Source: Teretinema sp942493045
Lineage (GTDB): Bacteria; Spirochaetota; Spirochaetia; Treponematales; Treponemataceae
DNA length: 64,000 bases
Direction of reading: 5' to 3'
Assembly: GCA_942493045.1 (NCBI GenBank)
Contig: OW818665.1
Location: 2,480,001 to 2,544,000 of the forward strand
The notes under the pieces were generated by a model. That model had not been told where the DNA came from and made no database searches. It saw nothing but the letters and a program-made list of their open reading frames with translations. Of this stretch, positions 1-8,199 are shown one piece after another (within the stretch, counting starts at the first letter, position 1; each line of letters begins with the position of its first letter). The position numbers and the translations under genes were made by a program.

Positions 1-1
1 G

Positions 2-493
2 GCCAGCCGGTCCGGCCCCTGGGGACAACTGAACTTACCGCCGGATGACCTGATTGAAGCAAATCGTGCTAAGGGGGAATTCTCTGACACTGAGAAGCTC
101 TCCTTTGCGGAAGCTGAAAACCATTTGGCCGCTATTCTGGAACAAGCCCCCTTAATTCTACCGCGCTCCGGTTTGGCCAGAGCGCGGTTTGACCGCTGGA
201 TAAAGTCCCGGCAGCTGCTCGAAAAACAGCGTATCCAACCGCTCATTGCCGCCGAAACAGCCGGAAATGAAGCGCTGTTGGCCATGGCCCGCTTGGGAAT
301 GGGACTGGCGCTAGTTCCCCGCTTAGTTCTTGAAAACAGCCCCTTCGCGTCCGGTCTGGTGCTGTATCAGGCCGGACGCAGTTTCGGGGACTATGAAATT
401 GGGTATATTCAAAAAAAAATTACCAGCGGCAGCCCGCAGGTCAAGAACCGCAGAGCCTTACTGGAAGCAATAATAAGAAGAACCTATCCGTAA
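2..493 (+). CDS. ilvY: LysR-family regulator, IlvY-like (5' end outside window)
   Basis: Only the C-terminal part of the effector-binding domain is present; the reading frame is open from base 2 to the stop at 491-493. The segment around 150-340, with a PRSGLARARFDRWI stretch followed by GNEALLAMARLGMGLALVP and VLENSPF, matches the effector-binding half of IlvY, the LysR-type activator of ilvC in branched-chain amino acid synthesis. The winged-helix DNA-binding part lies to the left of the window. The target gene is not visible, so the role as an ilvC activator is taken from family resemblance. Confidence 0.75.
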   Translation, partial: ASRSGPWGQLNLPPDDLIEANRAKGEFSDTEKLSFAEAENHLAAILEQAPLILPRSGLARARFDRWIKSRQLLEKQRIQPLIAAETAGNEALLAMARLGMGLALVPRLVLENSPFASGLVLYQAGRSFGDYEIGYIQKKITSGSPQVKNRRALLEAIIRRTYP

Positions 494-507
494 GTACAGA
501 AGCGTGT

Positions 508-1641
508 TTATAATATCCGTAAATCCTCTACAACAACGCAATTTCTACCGTTCTGCTTGGCCCGGTATAAAGCCCGATCGGCGGCTTCTATCAAAAGATC
601 AAGTTTCGAACCGGGACAATGCGAACTGACGGCCACGCCGGCGCTGATGGACAGTACGCCGCGATCCGCCGCGGCATGCATCATGGCCGCCCCGAAAACC
701 GACTCGCGGATGCCTTCGGCGATACCGTGCGCTCCGGAGAGTCCAGTCTGAGGCAGAATAACCAAAAACTCTTCACCGCCAAAACGGCCTACGAAATCGG
801 ACTGTCTTTTTAAGGAATCCCGAATAATGCCGGCGATCAGTTTCAAACAATCATCGCCGGCCAGATGTCCATAGGTATCGTTATAGGGTTTAAAAAAATC
901 GACATCCAGCATGATCAACGCGAACTCCAGCGGTTTGCGCTCCAGAAGCGAACGCCAGAAAACCAGGGTTTCGGCAATTTTTCTGCGGTTTGGCAATCCG
1001 GTCAAACCATCCAGGTCAGCGAGCGCTTTCAGCTCTAAGTTCGCTTTCCGAAGCTCTTCCTGGGCCAGAAACTGGCTTTTTTTTATCCGAAAATTTAAAA
1101 CCGACATACCAAGAGAAATTAAAATCATCGCCGATACATTGATCAGCACCGGTACAAAAATATCCGGGCCGGGACTTTTGGAAATGAGTCCAAACAATAA
1201 ATAACCAAAGCCCGGTAACTGAACAATTAGAAATTCAAAAAAGCTCAGAAACAAAAACGCCCCGATAATCAGAATATTAATTATGTACACAAAGGTTCTG
1301 GCATTTGACCCAAACAGACTCACGGTCAGCAAACTCGCGAAAAGAGGACAGAGCATCGCGGCCGTAAGCAACACAGGCCGTAAAAACACCTTTCCCCGGC
1401 GGAAAGCGGAGCATATTCCCGCGGCTAAAAAAAACAGTAAGGTCGCAACCGTCCAAAGCAGCCTGATTCGGGTGTCGAAACCCGAAAAGCCCGGAGACTC
1501 TGGCTTTATCCAGGCCAAAACTATCAAAACCGCATTGGGAACGAGACCGGCGCTCCCAATAATTTTTAACCTTAATATATTTTCCTGCAACAAAGCTGCC
1601 CGAAACGCCTGACCGGCGATTTGTTCTGATTGCGTCCGCAT
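508..1641 (-). CDS. Membrane-bound diguanylate cyclase (GGDEF)
   Basis: 377 residues. Several hydrophobic segments between about residues 28 and 185 form a membrane domain, followed by a short coiled-coil linker (about 186-208) and a GGDEF domain. The active-site loop is GGEEF at 288-292 and an RxxD inhibitory c-di-GMP site (RQSD, 279-282) lies five residues before it, so the enzyme should make c-di-GMP and be product-inhibited. The membrane part matches no sensor family I recognise. The start codon is preceded by a -10 element 6 nt away and no ribosome binding site, suggesting a leaderless transcript. It is convergent with the ilvY-like gene. Confidence 0.9.
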   Translation of the reverse strand: MRTQSEQIAGQAFRAALLQENILRLKIIGSAGLVPNAVLIVLAWIKPESPGFSGFDTRIRLLWTVATLLFFLAAGICSAFRRGKVFLRPVLLTAAMLCPLFASLLTVSLFGSNARTFVYIINILIIGAFLFLSFFEFLIVQLPGFGYLLFGLISKSPGPDIFVPVLINVSAMILISLGMSVLNFRIKKSQFLAQEELRKANLELKALADLDGLTGLPNRRKIAETLVFWRSLLERKPLEFALIMLDVDFFKPYNDTYGHLAGDDCLKLIAGIIRDSLKRQSDFVGRFGGEEFLVILPQTGLSGAHGIAEGIRESVFGAAMMHAAADRGVLSISAGVAVSSHCPGSKLDLLIEAADRALYRAKQNGRNCVVVEDLRIL

Positions 1642-1676
1642 TTTACCACTATAAGGTACATTCTACCGCCGCGCAA
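1642..1676 (-). promoter_or_regulatory. Promoter of the diguanylate cyclase, leaderless type
   Basis: Reading the minus strand: TTGCGC (plus 1671-1676), 17-nt spacer, TATAGT (plus 1648-1653), then 6 nt to the ATG at 1641. The expected transcription start falls on or next to the ATG, and no purine-rich ribosome binding site is present. Confidence 0.55.
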
Positions 1677-1695
1677 ACATTATCTCACCTGAGCT

Positions 1696-1724
1696 ATGAC
1701 AAAAATAATCGTTCGGTGTATTCT
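1696..1724 (+). promoter_or_regulatory. Promoter of the modF-like gene, leaderless type
   Basis: ATGACA (1696-1701), 17-nt spacer, TATTCT (1719-1724), then 7 nt to the ATG at 1732. The longest possible reading frame starts at 1696, inside this -35 element, so 1732 is the likelier start. Confidence 0.5.
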
Positions 1725-1731
1725 CCTTTTC

Positions 1732-3270
1732 ATGCAAAACGACGATGGCCTTAATTTACAGTCGAGAACACTCATCGAATTAAAAAATTGCAGCATCGGT
1801 ACTCCTGAGAAAACTATTTTAACAAACCTCAACTGGAGCCTGCAAACCGGACAAACCTGGTTGATTACCGGCGCCAATGGCTGCGGTAAAAGCGCGTTTA
1901 CCGCGGCTCTGACCGGAGAGCTTCCGATTCTTCCCGCACAGGAAGGATCATCATTTAACGCGCTTTCCGGTTCTGTCGTCCGGCTTTCTTTTGAAGAAGC
2001 CTCAACCCTGATAATCGATGAACGGGCCCGGGACGACTCTGATTTCATCGAAGGCGGGCTGGATAGCGGCCGAACCCCCCGAGACTTGCTCAAAACGCTG
2101 TTGAATACAGAACTTCCGATGGAGAACAGCGTAGAACTTCAGCTTTACGGCATAGTTCCGATTCTGGATCGCGGGCTTAAATTTCTTTCTACCGGGGAAA
2201 TGCGTCGCACGCAGTTGGCTCTCGCGCTTATCAGCAAACCGGCCCTGCTCATACTTGATGAACCCTTCGAAGGTCTTGATACTGCTTCACGTGCTGTACT
2301 TACCCAGCTGTTTGCCGCTCAGGCTCAACAATCCGACACCCATATCATCCTGGTACTTGATTCACCCCACCACATCCCGGATTTTATCACGCACGTGTTG
2401 ACACTCGGTCAAGGCACCATCTGTTTTTCGGGCACTGCTGCTGAATTCACCCTTTTGTCCGAAAGCCAGAAAAATGCGGTAGAGCAGACCCGGAGCCGGG
2501 CACAGGCCGTAATGGAAGCAGATCTTGCACAGCTGCTCTCAGCAAAAACCTTCGTTTCGCAGCCCGCCGCAACCCTCATCCTCATGCGGGATGTATCAGT
2601 AGAATGGTCTGGCCGCGCTGTGTTACGGAACATCAATTGGACACTGCGGAAAGGCGAACACACCCTGGTACGCGGTCCCAACGGCTCCGGGAAAACCACT
2701 CTTTTGGAATTAATTACCGGCGATAATCCCCAGGTATTCCGCAATGATGTCTGGCTTTTTGGGCAAAAACGCGGTTCCGGGGAAACAATCTGGGAACTGA
2801 AAGAAAAAATGGGCATTGTTTCGTATCGGCTGCATCTGGAATACCGGATGGTCGGTGATATTGATGTGGAAGGCGTGCTCATTTCCGGCCTGCATGATTC
2901 AATCGGTCTGTATCAGGAACGGACCGCCGGAGAAAAAGAACTGGCCCGCCAATGGTTGAATTTAGCGGACATGGGCTCGCGCGCCGCAGACCGCTTCAGC
3001 AACTTATCATGGGGAGAGCAGCGCGCGCTGCTTATTTTACGGGCAGCGGTTAAATGCCCGCCCCTGCTGATTCTGGATGAACCCTGCCATGGTTTGGACG
3101 AAACGCACCGTGCTATTGTGCTGGACCTGCTGCAAAAAATCGCGGAATCCGGCCACTCAACCCTGCTGCATGTTACCCACAATCCGGAAGAGGTTTTACC
3201 CTGCGAAAGGCAGATACTGGAACTCCGTCCAGGAGAAAACCCTATGTACAAGCTAAGTACCCTTCCCTAA
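1732..3270 (+). CDS. modF: ModF-like ABC protein with two ATPase domains
   Basis: 512 residues from the preferred start. Two complete ABC ATPase modules lie in one chain: the first has Walker A GANGCGKS, signature LSTGEMRR and Walker B LLILDEPF; the second has Walker A GPNGSGKT, signature LSWGEQRA and Walker B LLILDEPC. No membrane segment is present. Length and two-module layout match ModF, a molybdenum-associated ATPase of uncertain mechanism often found near molybdate transport genes. No modABC genes are in this window, so the molybdate link rests on family resemblance. The in-frame ATG at 1696 lies in the proposed promoter and was not used. Confidence 0.75.
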   Translation: MQNDDGLNLQSRTLIELKNCSIGTPEKTILTNLNWSLQTGQTWLITGANGCGKSAFTAALTGELPILPAQEGSSFNALSGSVVRLSFEEASTLIIDERARDDSDFIEGGLDSGRTPRDLLKTLLNTELPMENSVELQLYGIVPILDRGLKFLSTGEMRRTQLALALISKPALLILDEPFEGLDTASRAVLTQLFAAQAQQSDTHIILVLDSPHHIPDFITHVLTLGQGTICFSGTAAEFTLLSESQKNAVEQTRSRAQAVMEADLAQLLSAKTFVSQPAATLILMRDVSVEWSGRAVLRNINWTLRKGEHTLVRGPNGSGKTTLLELITGDNPQVFRNDVWLFGQKRGSGETIWELKEKMGIVSYRLHLEYRMVGDIDVEGVLISGLHDSIGLYQERTAGEKELARQWLNLADMGSRAADRFSNLSWGEQRALLILRAAVKCPPLLILDEPCHGLDETHRAIVLDLLQKIAESGHSTLLHVTHNPEEVLPCERQILELRPGENPMYKLSTLP

Positions 3271-3348
3271 CCCTTCGTCCTGAATTTTGGGATCCCTCTT
3301 GCCCGTTTCCGAAATTGTGCTACACTTTAGCGATAAGGAGCGAAAAAA

Positions 3349-3744
3349 ATGTACAAAAAAATCTTCATGCTTGCCATTCTGGTAAGCGTTACGCTGGTAT
3401 CGTGCGCGAAAAGCCAGGCAGACACGGCAATCAGCAATTACGAAAAAGCAATTGACACTATGGTGCAAGCTCTGGCCTCCGGCGACAATACGCGCATCCA
3501 GGCCGCCGAACAGGATATTTCCAAAGCCGGCGAAGAGCTGGAAAAAGTATCCGGTTCTCTTTCCTGGTCACAGAAGATCAAACTTGCCGAAATCAGCGTT
3601 AAGGGTTCCGGCGCGGCTTTACAGGGCCTGGGAACCGGCTTGGGCGACTTACTTAAATCTGAGGAAGCCCAGGAACTCAACGAAGAACTCACCAAAAGCC
3701 TCATGGATTTAAATTCTGCGGTTGAAGGCGCTTCCGGGGAATAA
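3349..3744 (+). CDS. Small lipoprotein
   Basis: 131 residues. A lysine-containing N-terminus and hydrophobic stretch lead to a lipobox LVSC with Cys at residue 20, so the protein should be lipidated and anchored in a membrane. The mature part is about 110 residues, rich in Ala, Glu and Lys, and probably helical. I do not recognise a family. A ribosome binding site AAGGAG precedes the start, and a weak -10 TACACT lies upstream near 3320. Confidence 0.8.
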   Translation: MYKKIFMLAILVSVTLVSCAKSQADTAISNYEKAIDTMVQALASGDNTRIQAAEQDISKAGEELEKVSGSLSWSQKIKLAEISVKGSGAALQGLGTGLGDLLKSEEAQELNEELTKSLMDLNSAVEGASGE

Positions 3745-3823
3745 TTTTTGCTGTTTTTTATTTTCAATTTTCCTGAACGAGCGTATACTCTAGATATATC
3801 ACACCAATCAAGGAGGTGTAATG

Positions 3824-3931
3824 ATGCCTAAGGGAAAAGACAAAGGAAAAGCGGAAGAAAAAAAGAAACCGCTGCTTACGCTGAAAGAGAAGCGCGCCCA
3901 GAAAAAAGACAAGAAACCAAAGAGTGAATAA
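3824..3931 (+). CDS. 35-residue Lys-rich basic micro-protein
   Basis: A short reading frame runs from ATG ATG at 3821/3824 to TAA at 3929-3931. A perfect AGGAGG at 3811-3816 sits 7 nt before the second ATG, so 3824 is the better start. About 15 of 35 residues are Lys, with Glu, Asp and a central PLLTLKEKRAQKK segment; no hydrophobic core or signal is seen. The strong ribosome binding site and the upstream AT-rich promoter-like stretch (near 3785-3800) argue that it is translated. Function unknown; a nucleic-acid- or ribosome-associated role is possible from composition only. Confidence 0.65.
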   Translation: MPKGKDKGKAEEKKKPLLTLKEKRAQKKDKKPKSE

Positions 3932-3938
3932 TCACCGG

Positions 3939-3973
3939 CTGCGGATTCTTTTCGTAAATATCTGAATCCGCAG
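3939..3973. repeat. Inverted repeat after the micro-protein gene
   Basis: CTGCGGATTC (3939-3948) and GAATCCGCAG (3964-3973) form a perfect 10-bp stem with a 15-nt loop, just after the micro-protein stop. No T-tract follows, so it may stabilise the 3' end or be a weak terminator. Confidence 0.6.
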
Positions 3974-4021
3974 CAAAACTCCCCCTATTTATTCAGAACC
4001 TGTTCCAAGGAAATTAAACTA

Positions 4022-4720
4022 ATGGATTTTTTATCCGCCACTGTTCAAAAAACCGCTTCTATGGATATCAGCATAATTATAACCCTGGCCGCCAGTTTAG
4101 TAGGCGGAATGGCCGTTCTGCTGGCTTACACCCTTCAAAACCGCAACCGCACCCCTGACGCCCCTCTGCGGCAGGTTATCCCGGTACTTTCCTTATTGAT
4201 GACCGTTATGATGCAAACCGCCGGTAAAATCGAAATCGTCACCTTTTTCGGTATTTTCGGAGTACTCAGCATTATCCGCTTCCGCTCGGTACTCACCGAT
4301 CAGAGAGGCATAACCTTTATTTTGTTCGCGGCAATAATGGGTGTTCTGATCGGTATTCAGTCCTATCTGATAGCCGCGGTTTCTTACTTGATGATTGCGG
4401 TAACGCTTTTTATCGTGGATCAGATTGGATCCAGGGATAACGCGGTGGTGCTCAGTGTGCGGCTGCCCTCCGACAAACCGGAAATGAAAGACCTGATTAT
4501 CAGTTTTTTAAAGCAAAAAGGGCTGGTTATACGCACAGTCAAACTGACCGCCAGCTATCTGGTAAGCACCAAAACAAACGTACTCAGCGACAATATTAAA
4601 CTGCATATCGAAGCCAGATTTCCGGACGAGACCAAATATCACCAGTTCTGCTCCGACTATATCAGCTTTCTGAAAGAGGCTGATATAGAAGGCGATTTCC
4701 GGCCGGCCGGAGAAAACTGA
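4022..4720 (+). CDS. DUF4956 membrane protein
   Basis: 232 residues. Hydrophobic segments at about residues 15-38, 58-85, 95-118 and 118-135 are followed by a soluble C-terminal half. The GVLSIIRFRSVLTD stretch after a hydrophobic segment is characteristic of DUF4956. Members of this family elsewhere often sit beside polyphosphate-polymerase (VTC-domain) genes; none is present here, so no function is assigned. A ribosome binding site AAGGA precedes the start, and a strong hairpin terminator follows the stop. Confidence 0.85.
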   Translation: MDFLSATVQKTASMDISIIITLAASLVGGMAVLLAYTLQNRNRTPDAPLRQVIPVLSLLMTVMMQTAGKIEIVTFFGIFGVLSIIRFRSVLTDQRGITFILFAAIMGVLIGIQSYLIAAVSYLMIAVTLFIVDQIGSRDNAVVLSVRLPSDKPEMKDLIISFLKQKGLVIRTVKLTASYLVSTKTNVLSDNIKLHIEARFPDETKYHQFCSDYISFLKEADIEGDFRPAGEN

Positions 4721-4726
4721 ATGGAG

Positions 4727-4771
4727 GGCCCCTCGAATAACTGAAGTTTTTCGAGGGGCCTTAGATTTTTT
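4727..4771. terminator. Bidirectional Rho-independent terminator
   Basis: An 11-bp perfect stem (4727-4737 with 4750-4760) with a 12-nt loop is followed on the plus strand by a T-rich run at 4761-4773. It sits between two convergent genes and could serve both strands. Confidence 0.85.
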
Positions 4772-4772
4772 C

Positions 4773-5552
4773 TCAAGCTTTCGGCAGTTCTGCCAGACGA
4801 ACTATCTCGTCTTTCATAGCCTGATTTACCACGGTGAACCCGGAAACCCATTCCAATATCGCCAGAGCCGAGCGGGGCGTGTCCCGGTAACCGGTAAGAA
4901 CCTTTTCCAGCAACGGAATAATTTCCGGGTGTCGTCTTTCTACGCGCCGGTCTCGGTTATACAAGTCGCTTTGACTGTCGACGCCGGGTAGCCATACCGA
5001 GGACAATTCCAAAATACGATCCAAGCAATACCCCTGCACAAACCGCCAACCGGAAAGAGTTTCTCCGCGGTGATAACGGCATAGGCCGACATACAGACAG
5101 GTCAGCAACTCACCGACGGCATGGTCAACATCAATTTTCTCGGGTAACCGGCCGCTTTTAGATTGCGGATTAAGCGTCGAAAGTTCAAAACCCGGCCTGG
5201 CCCAGATTACCGCTCCCTCCGCAAAGGGGATATCCCGCAGTTCCTCAGGTTCAAAGACGGCCATTTCGCCGAATACCCCATCAGCAAATAATAATTTAAA
5301 CCCGTCGGCGGTATTCCGGAATAAATAAGCGACCGGATGGGCCAGATCCAGCCAGCGCGGTTCATCCAGAAATCTTTTTTTGGCACCCGGTTTCACTATC
5401 GCGAAAAAATCAAGGTCCGACCATTGATCCAGCCGATTCCGTTCAAGCCCTGCGGAACCGAGCCCCAGTAAAGCAAGACCATCAGGATCCTTGTCCAGAA
5501 CCCGTCCCAAATCTTGCAGACGGGACAGTAAAAGCGATACGCGCTCATTCAT
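4773..5552 (-). CDS. Nucleotidyltransferase-like protein
   Basis: 259 residues. The N-terminal part carries GLGSAGLERNRLDQWSDLDF (about residues 31-50), the GS...DxD pattern of the Pol-beta/MNT nucleotidyltransferase fold, where the two Asp bind metal. The rest is mainly helical and resembles the C-terminal region of aminoglycoside- or lincosamide-type nucleotidyltransferases. The substrate cannot be told. A ribosome binding site AAGGAG lies 7 nt upstream. Calling it an antibiotic resistance gene would go beyond the sequence. Confidence 0.7.
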   Translation of the reverse strand: MNERVSLLLSRLQDLGRVLDKDPDGLALLGLGSAGLERNRLDQWSDLDFFAIVKPGAKKRFLDEPRWLDLAHPVAYLFRNTADGFKLLFADGVFGEMAVFEPEELRDIPFAEGAVIWARPGFELSTLNPQSKSGRLPEKIDVDHAVGELLTCLYVGLCRYHRGETLSGWRFVQGYCLDRILELSSVWLPGVDSQSDLYNRDRRVERRHPEIIPLLEKVLTGYRDTPRSALAILEWVSGFTVVNQAMKDEIVRLAELPKA

Positions 5553-5579
5553 TGCTCACTCCTTTTTCCGGTATTAAAA

Positions 5580-6575
5580 TTATAGAGAATCGCGAATAAC
5601 TAATTGCGCCGGCACCAACGTAATTGCGCCGTCAGGGACATCAGAAAGTACTGAAGCGATAGCGGCTCTGCCGATGGCATCGGCATCCTGCGCCACTGTT
5701 GTCAACGCCGGAGAAGTCAAACCCGCTGCCGGAATGTTATCAAAACCGGTAACGGCAAGATCCTCCGGAACTTTAATACCAAGATCCCGGGCAGCCTGCA
5801 GGGCACCCAGAGCCTGTAAATCCGACGCGCAGACCAGCGCCTGCGGCCTGCGCTTTCCGGACAACAGTTTTAGAGCTGCCTCATAACCGGAAGCGACATT
5901 CAGGGCCGTATCAATCTCCAACGCGGAATTATCCAAATTCCGTTCCGCGCAAAAGTTTATAAATGCTGAGCGGCGCTCAAGGCCAACATAGCCACCGCCG
6001 TGAATACCGATATAGCCGATTGACCGATGACCTTTATCATAGACCGCCTGCAGCGCGCAGTTCATGGCCTGACGGTTATCAGTGGAAACAACACCGCGGC
6101 AGGCGCCGTTAATTGGTGTGTCAATTGACACCCAGGGCCAGGGGTCTGCCGCCAGCTGATCCAGCTGTTTGTCATTCGGCCATAAACCGATCAGCACTGC
6201 GCCGGCAACCCCGCGTTTGCGGGCATATTCGAGATAGCCTATTCGATCGATCTCTTCTGATTCCTGAAAAATCATCAGATCACAGCCCCTGTTTTGCGCT
6301 TCTTTCATCAAACCGCCTAAAAAATTGAACCCGAAGTATTCACCGGCCGGCCGGTTAAAGCGATTCAGCAGAAACACGCCTATCGCGGCGCTTTTTCCCA
6401 TAGCCAGGCTCCGGGCTGCCGGATTGGGCGCGTACCCCAGCTGCTGTGCCGCTTCCCGAACGCGCTGCTTAACCGAGGCTGAAACATCCGACCGGTCGTT
6501 CAAAGCCTTAGAGACAGTCGATTCCGACAAAGCTACAATCCGGGCGACTTCTTTCAGAGAGACCTGTCCGGGCAT
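5580..6575 (-). CDS. LacI-family transcriptional regulator
   Basis: 331 residues. An N-terminal LacI helix-turn-helix (about 5-25, VSLKEVARIVALSESTVSKA) and hinge helix (NPAARSLAMGKS) are followed by a periplasmic-binding-protein-like effector domain of normal length. Its start codon overlaps the stop of the upstream kinase-like gene (TGATG), so the two are translationally coupled. Two palindromes with core GAAAGCGCTTTC lie in the operon promoter, indicating autoregulation. No sugar-metabolism gene is adjacent, so the effector is unknown. Confidence 0.9.
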   Translation of the reverse strand: MPGQVSLKEVARIVALSESTVSKALNDRSDVSASVKQRVREAAQQLGYAPNPAARSLAMGKSAAIGVFLLNRFNRPAGEYFGFNFLGGLMKEAQNRGCDLMIFQESEEIDRIGYLEYARKRGVAGAVLIGLWPNDKQLDQLAADPWPWVSIDTPINGACRGVVSTDNRQAMNCALQAVYDKGHRSIGYIGIHGGGYVGLERRSAFINFCAERNLDNSALEIDTALNVASGYEAALKLLSGKRRPQALVCASDLQALGALQAARDLGIKVPEDLAVTGFDNIPAAGLTSPALTTVAQDADAIGRAAIASVLSDVPDGAITLVPAQLVIRDSL

Positions 6576-7213
6576 CAGCGGCTTCCCGCGATCAACCGGC
6601 CCAACAAGGCCTGTTTCGCTTCTTCAAAAGGCTCCTGGATTGGTTTGGGGCTTCCCGGGTAATTAAGCGTATCGCTCGCGCCGGTTTCTATAAGTGTTTT
6701 AAGCCCGTCAGAATTCAACCAGTAGTAAATTCCCCAGTTTTCATAATCCCATTCGCTGTTATACGGATGACATTCATAGTCGATGTACACTATCCGCTGA
6801 CCGTCAAAAATAAAGTTCGTCGGAAAATAATCGACATGAAACCCGGCAGCGGTCAGTTGTTGATGTAATTGCCAGGCCAGAGAAAAATGTTCATATTTTA
6901 ATAAACCTTTTGCGCCCAACTCGGCGGCAGTCGGTCCGGGAATGTATTCCTTTACTAAATACTGCTGCTCATCATTCCATTCCAGGAGCTCCGGCATCGG
7001 GATTCCGGCGCTAGTCAGTCTTTGCCAGGCGTCTACTTCGGATAACACTTTATTTGAAAAAGTATAATAGGGGACTGGCTCGCTGTGCATTTTCTTAAAG
7101 ACAACCTGTCTGGATCCTGATGTAGCCAGCCAGGAATAGGCCGATTTTCCCCGCCCCAAAAGCGAATCAATTACAAAATTATCATTTAGAATTCTGACTG
7201 TTTGACCACGCAC
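6575..7213 (-). CDS. Protein-kinase-like / RIO-type phosphotransferase
   Basis: 212 residues with a reduced protein-kinase fold: a Gly-rich loop LLGRGKSAYSW (about 18-28), a Lys strand VVFKKMH, a hinge QYLVKEYIPG, a catalytic-loop-like HVDYFPTNF (Asp and Asn present) and a metal-binding-like VYIDYE. This is closest to small RIO/APH-type bacterial kinases; the substrate is unknown. It starts with GTG at 7213 after a good AAAGGAG. It is the first gene of an operon with the LacI regulator, an unusual pairing. Confidence 0.7.
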   Translation of the reverse strand: MRGQTVRILNDNFVIDSLLGRGKSAYSWLATSGSRQVVFKKMHSEPVPYYTFSNKVLSEVDAWQRLTSAGIPMPELLEWNDEQQYLVKEYIPGPTAAELGAKGLLKYEHFSLAWQLHQQLTAAGFHVDYFPTNFIFDGQRIVYIDYECHPYNSEWDYENWGIYYWLNSDGLKTLIETGASDTLNYPGSPKPIQEPFEEAKQALLGRLIAGSR

Positions 7214-7227
7214 TTTATCTCCTTTTC

Positions 7228-7255
7228 ATCGATCCGAAAGCGCTTTCGGATCGAT
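7228..7255. promoter_or_regulatory. LacI operator O1 (28-bp perfect palindrome)
   Basis: A perfect palindrome centred between 7241 and 7242 with the core CCGAAAGCGCTTTCGG, typical of LacI-family sites. It covers roughly +1 to +28 of the proposed kinase-lacI transcript, where bound repressor would block elongation. Confidence 0.85.
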
Positions 7256-7261
7256 AAACAA

Positions 7262-7290
7262 AGCGTAACGAAAGCGCTTTCGAAAGTCAA
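7262..7290 (-). promoter_or_regulatory. Promoter of the kinase-lacI operon with operator O2 in its spacer
   Basis: Minus strand: TTGACT (plus 7285-7290), 17-nt spacer, TACGCT (plus 7262-7267). The spacer (7268-7284) is filled by the 14-bp palindrome CGAAAGCGCTTTCG (7269-7282), which shares the core of O1; the two centres are 34 bp apart. Confidence 0.75.
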
Positions 7291-7315
7291 GTACCCGCCT
7301 TGTTTTGCAAACGCC

Positions 7316-7345
7316 TTGCAGAACAAAGCCGGATAGCAGTAGTAT
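7316..7345 (+). promoter_or_regulatory. Candidate promoter of the znu operon
   Basis: TTGCAG (7316-7321), 18-nt spacer, TAGTAT (7340-7345). A partly symmetric AT-rich stretch follows at 7351-7364 and could be a Zur site, but symmetry is poor. Confidence 0.35.
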
Positions 7346-7392
7346 CTACCTGTAATATTGCTTATTCCGGCACCAGCAGGGAGAGGTTAACA

Positions 7393-8199
7393 ATGACAGA
7401 ACCTGATTCAGAACATACTACAGCTTTGGCGTTTTCAAAAGTGGCCTTCTCCTACGGCTCCATTCCGGTTCTGGAAGACGTCAGCTTTCATATCCACGCC
7501 GGAGACTTTATCGCTCTGGTCGGTCCGAATGGGGCAGGAAAAACTACCATCCTGAAACTGATCCTCGGATTGGAAAAACCGCAGCAAGGGACCATTACCC
7601 TTTTTGGGACGGATATTATCTCCCAGCTGAATCAAATCGGCTATGTTCCACAGCAGGTAAGCTATGACCCCTCATTTCCGATCACAGTACGCGAGGTGGT
7701 TAAAATGGGCCGGTTGCATCCCTTTTCCCGATCCTGGACAAAAGCCGATGATCTGGCTGTCAGCGAAGCTTTGCAACAGGTCGAAATAACCGATCTCCAA
7801 AACCGTTCTTATGCCACTCTTTCCGGCGGGCAACGTCGCAGGGTATTGGTAGCTCGGGCCCTGGCCTCCTGTCCGAAACTGCTGATTCTTGACGAGCCGA
7901 CCGCGAATATGGACAGCGAAAGCGAATCCCGTTTATTCGCCACGCTCGGAAAGCTCAAAGGCAGCACAACTATTTTAATTGTCACCCATGATACCGGTTT
8001 TGTGTCTTCGCTGACCGATGAAGTCCTCTGTGTCGGAGACCATACCGCGACAAACTGCGCTCACACCATCGTAAAACACCGGGTGGCCCCGGCCGACAAC
8101 GCGCCCCCGGAATTATACGGTGGTGAAGCTTTAAAAATTTTACACGAGGTAGCCTTGCAGGGCACAGCCTGCTGTGAAAAGGATTCGGTCAAATTATGA
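7393..8199 (+). CDS. znuC: Zinc/manganese ABC transporter ATPase
   Basis: 268 residues from the ATG at 7393, which follows a GGGAGAGG ribosome binding site; an open frame extends upstream to 7300 but without such a site. Walker A GPNGAGKT, signature LSGGQRRR and Walker B LLILDEPT are intact. It energises uptake of a divalent metal, probably zinc, across the inner membrane with the following permease. Its stop overlaps the permease start (ATGA). Zinc is preferred because a Fur-family regulator closes the operon, but manganese cannot be excluded. Confidence 0.88.
   Translation: MTEPDSEHTTALAFSKVAFSYGSIPVLEDVSFHIHAGDFIALVGPNGAGKTTILKLILGLEKPQQGTITLFGTDIISQLNQIGYVPQQVSYDPSFPITVREVVKMGRLHPFSRSWTKADDLAVSEALQQVEITDLQNRSYATLSGGQRRRVLVARALASCPKLLILDEPTANMDSESESRLFATLGKLKGSTTILIVTHDTGFVSSLTDEVLCVGDHTATNCAHTIVKHRVAPADNAPPELYGGEALKILHEVALQGTACCEKDSVKL

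Noticed and set aside
7351..7364. Possible Zur box upstream of znuC
   Set aside because: Only partial symmetry, with several mismatches to known Zur consensus; kept only as a remark in the promoter entry.
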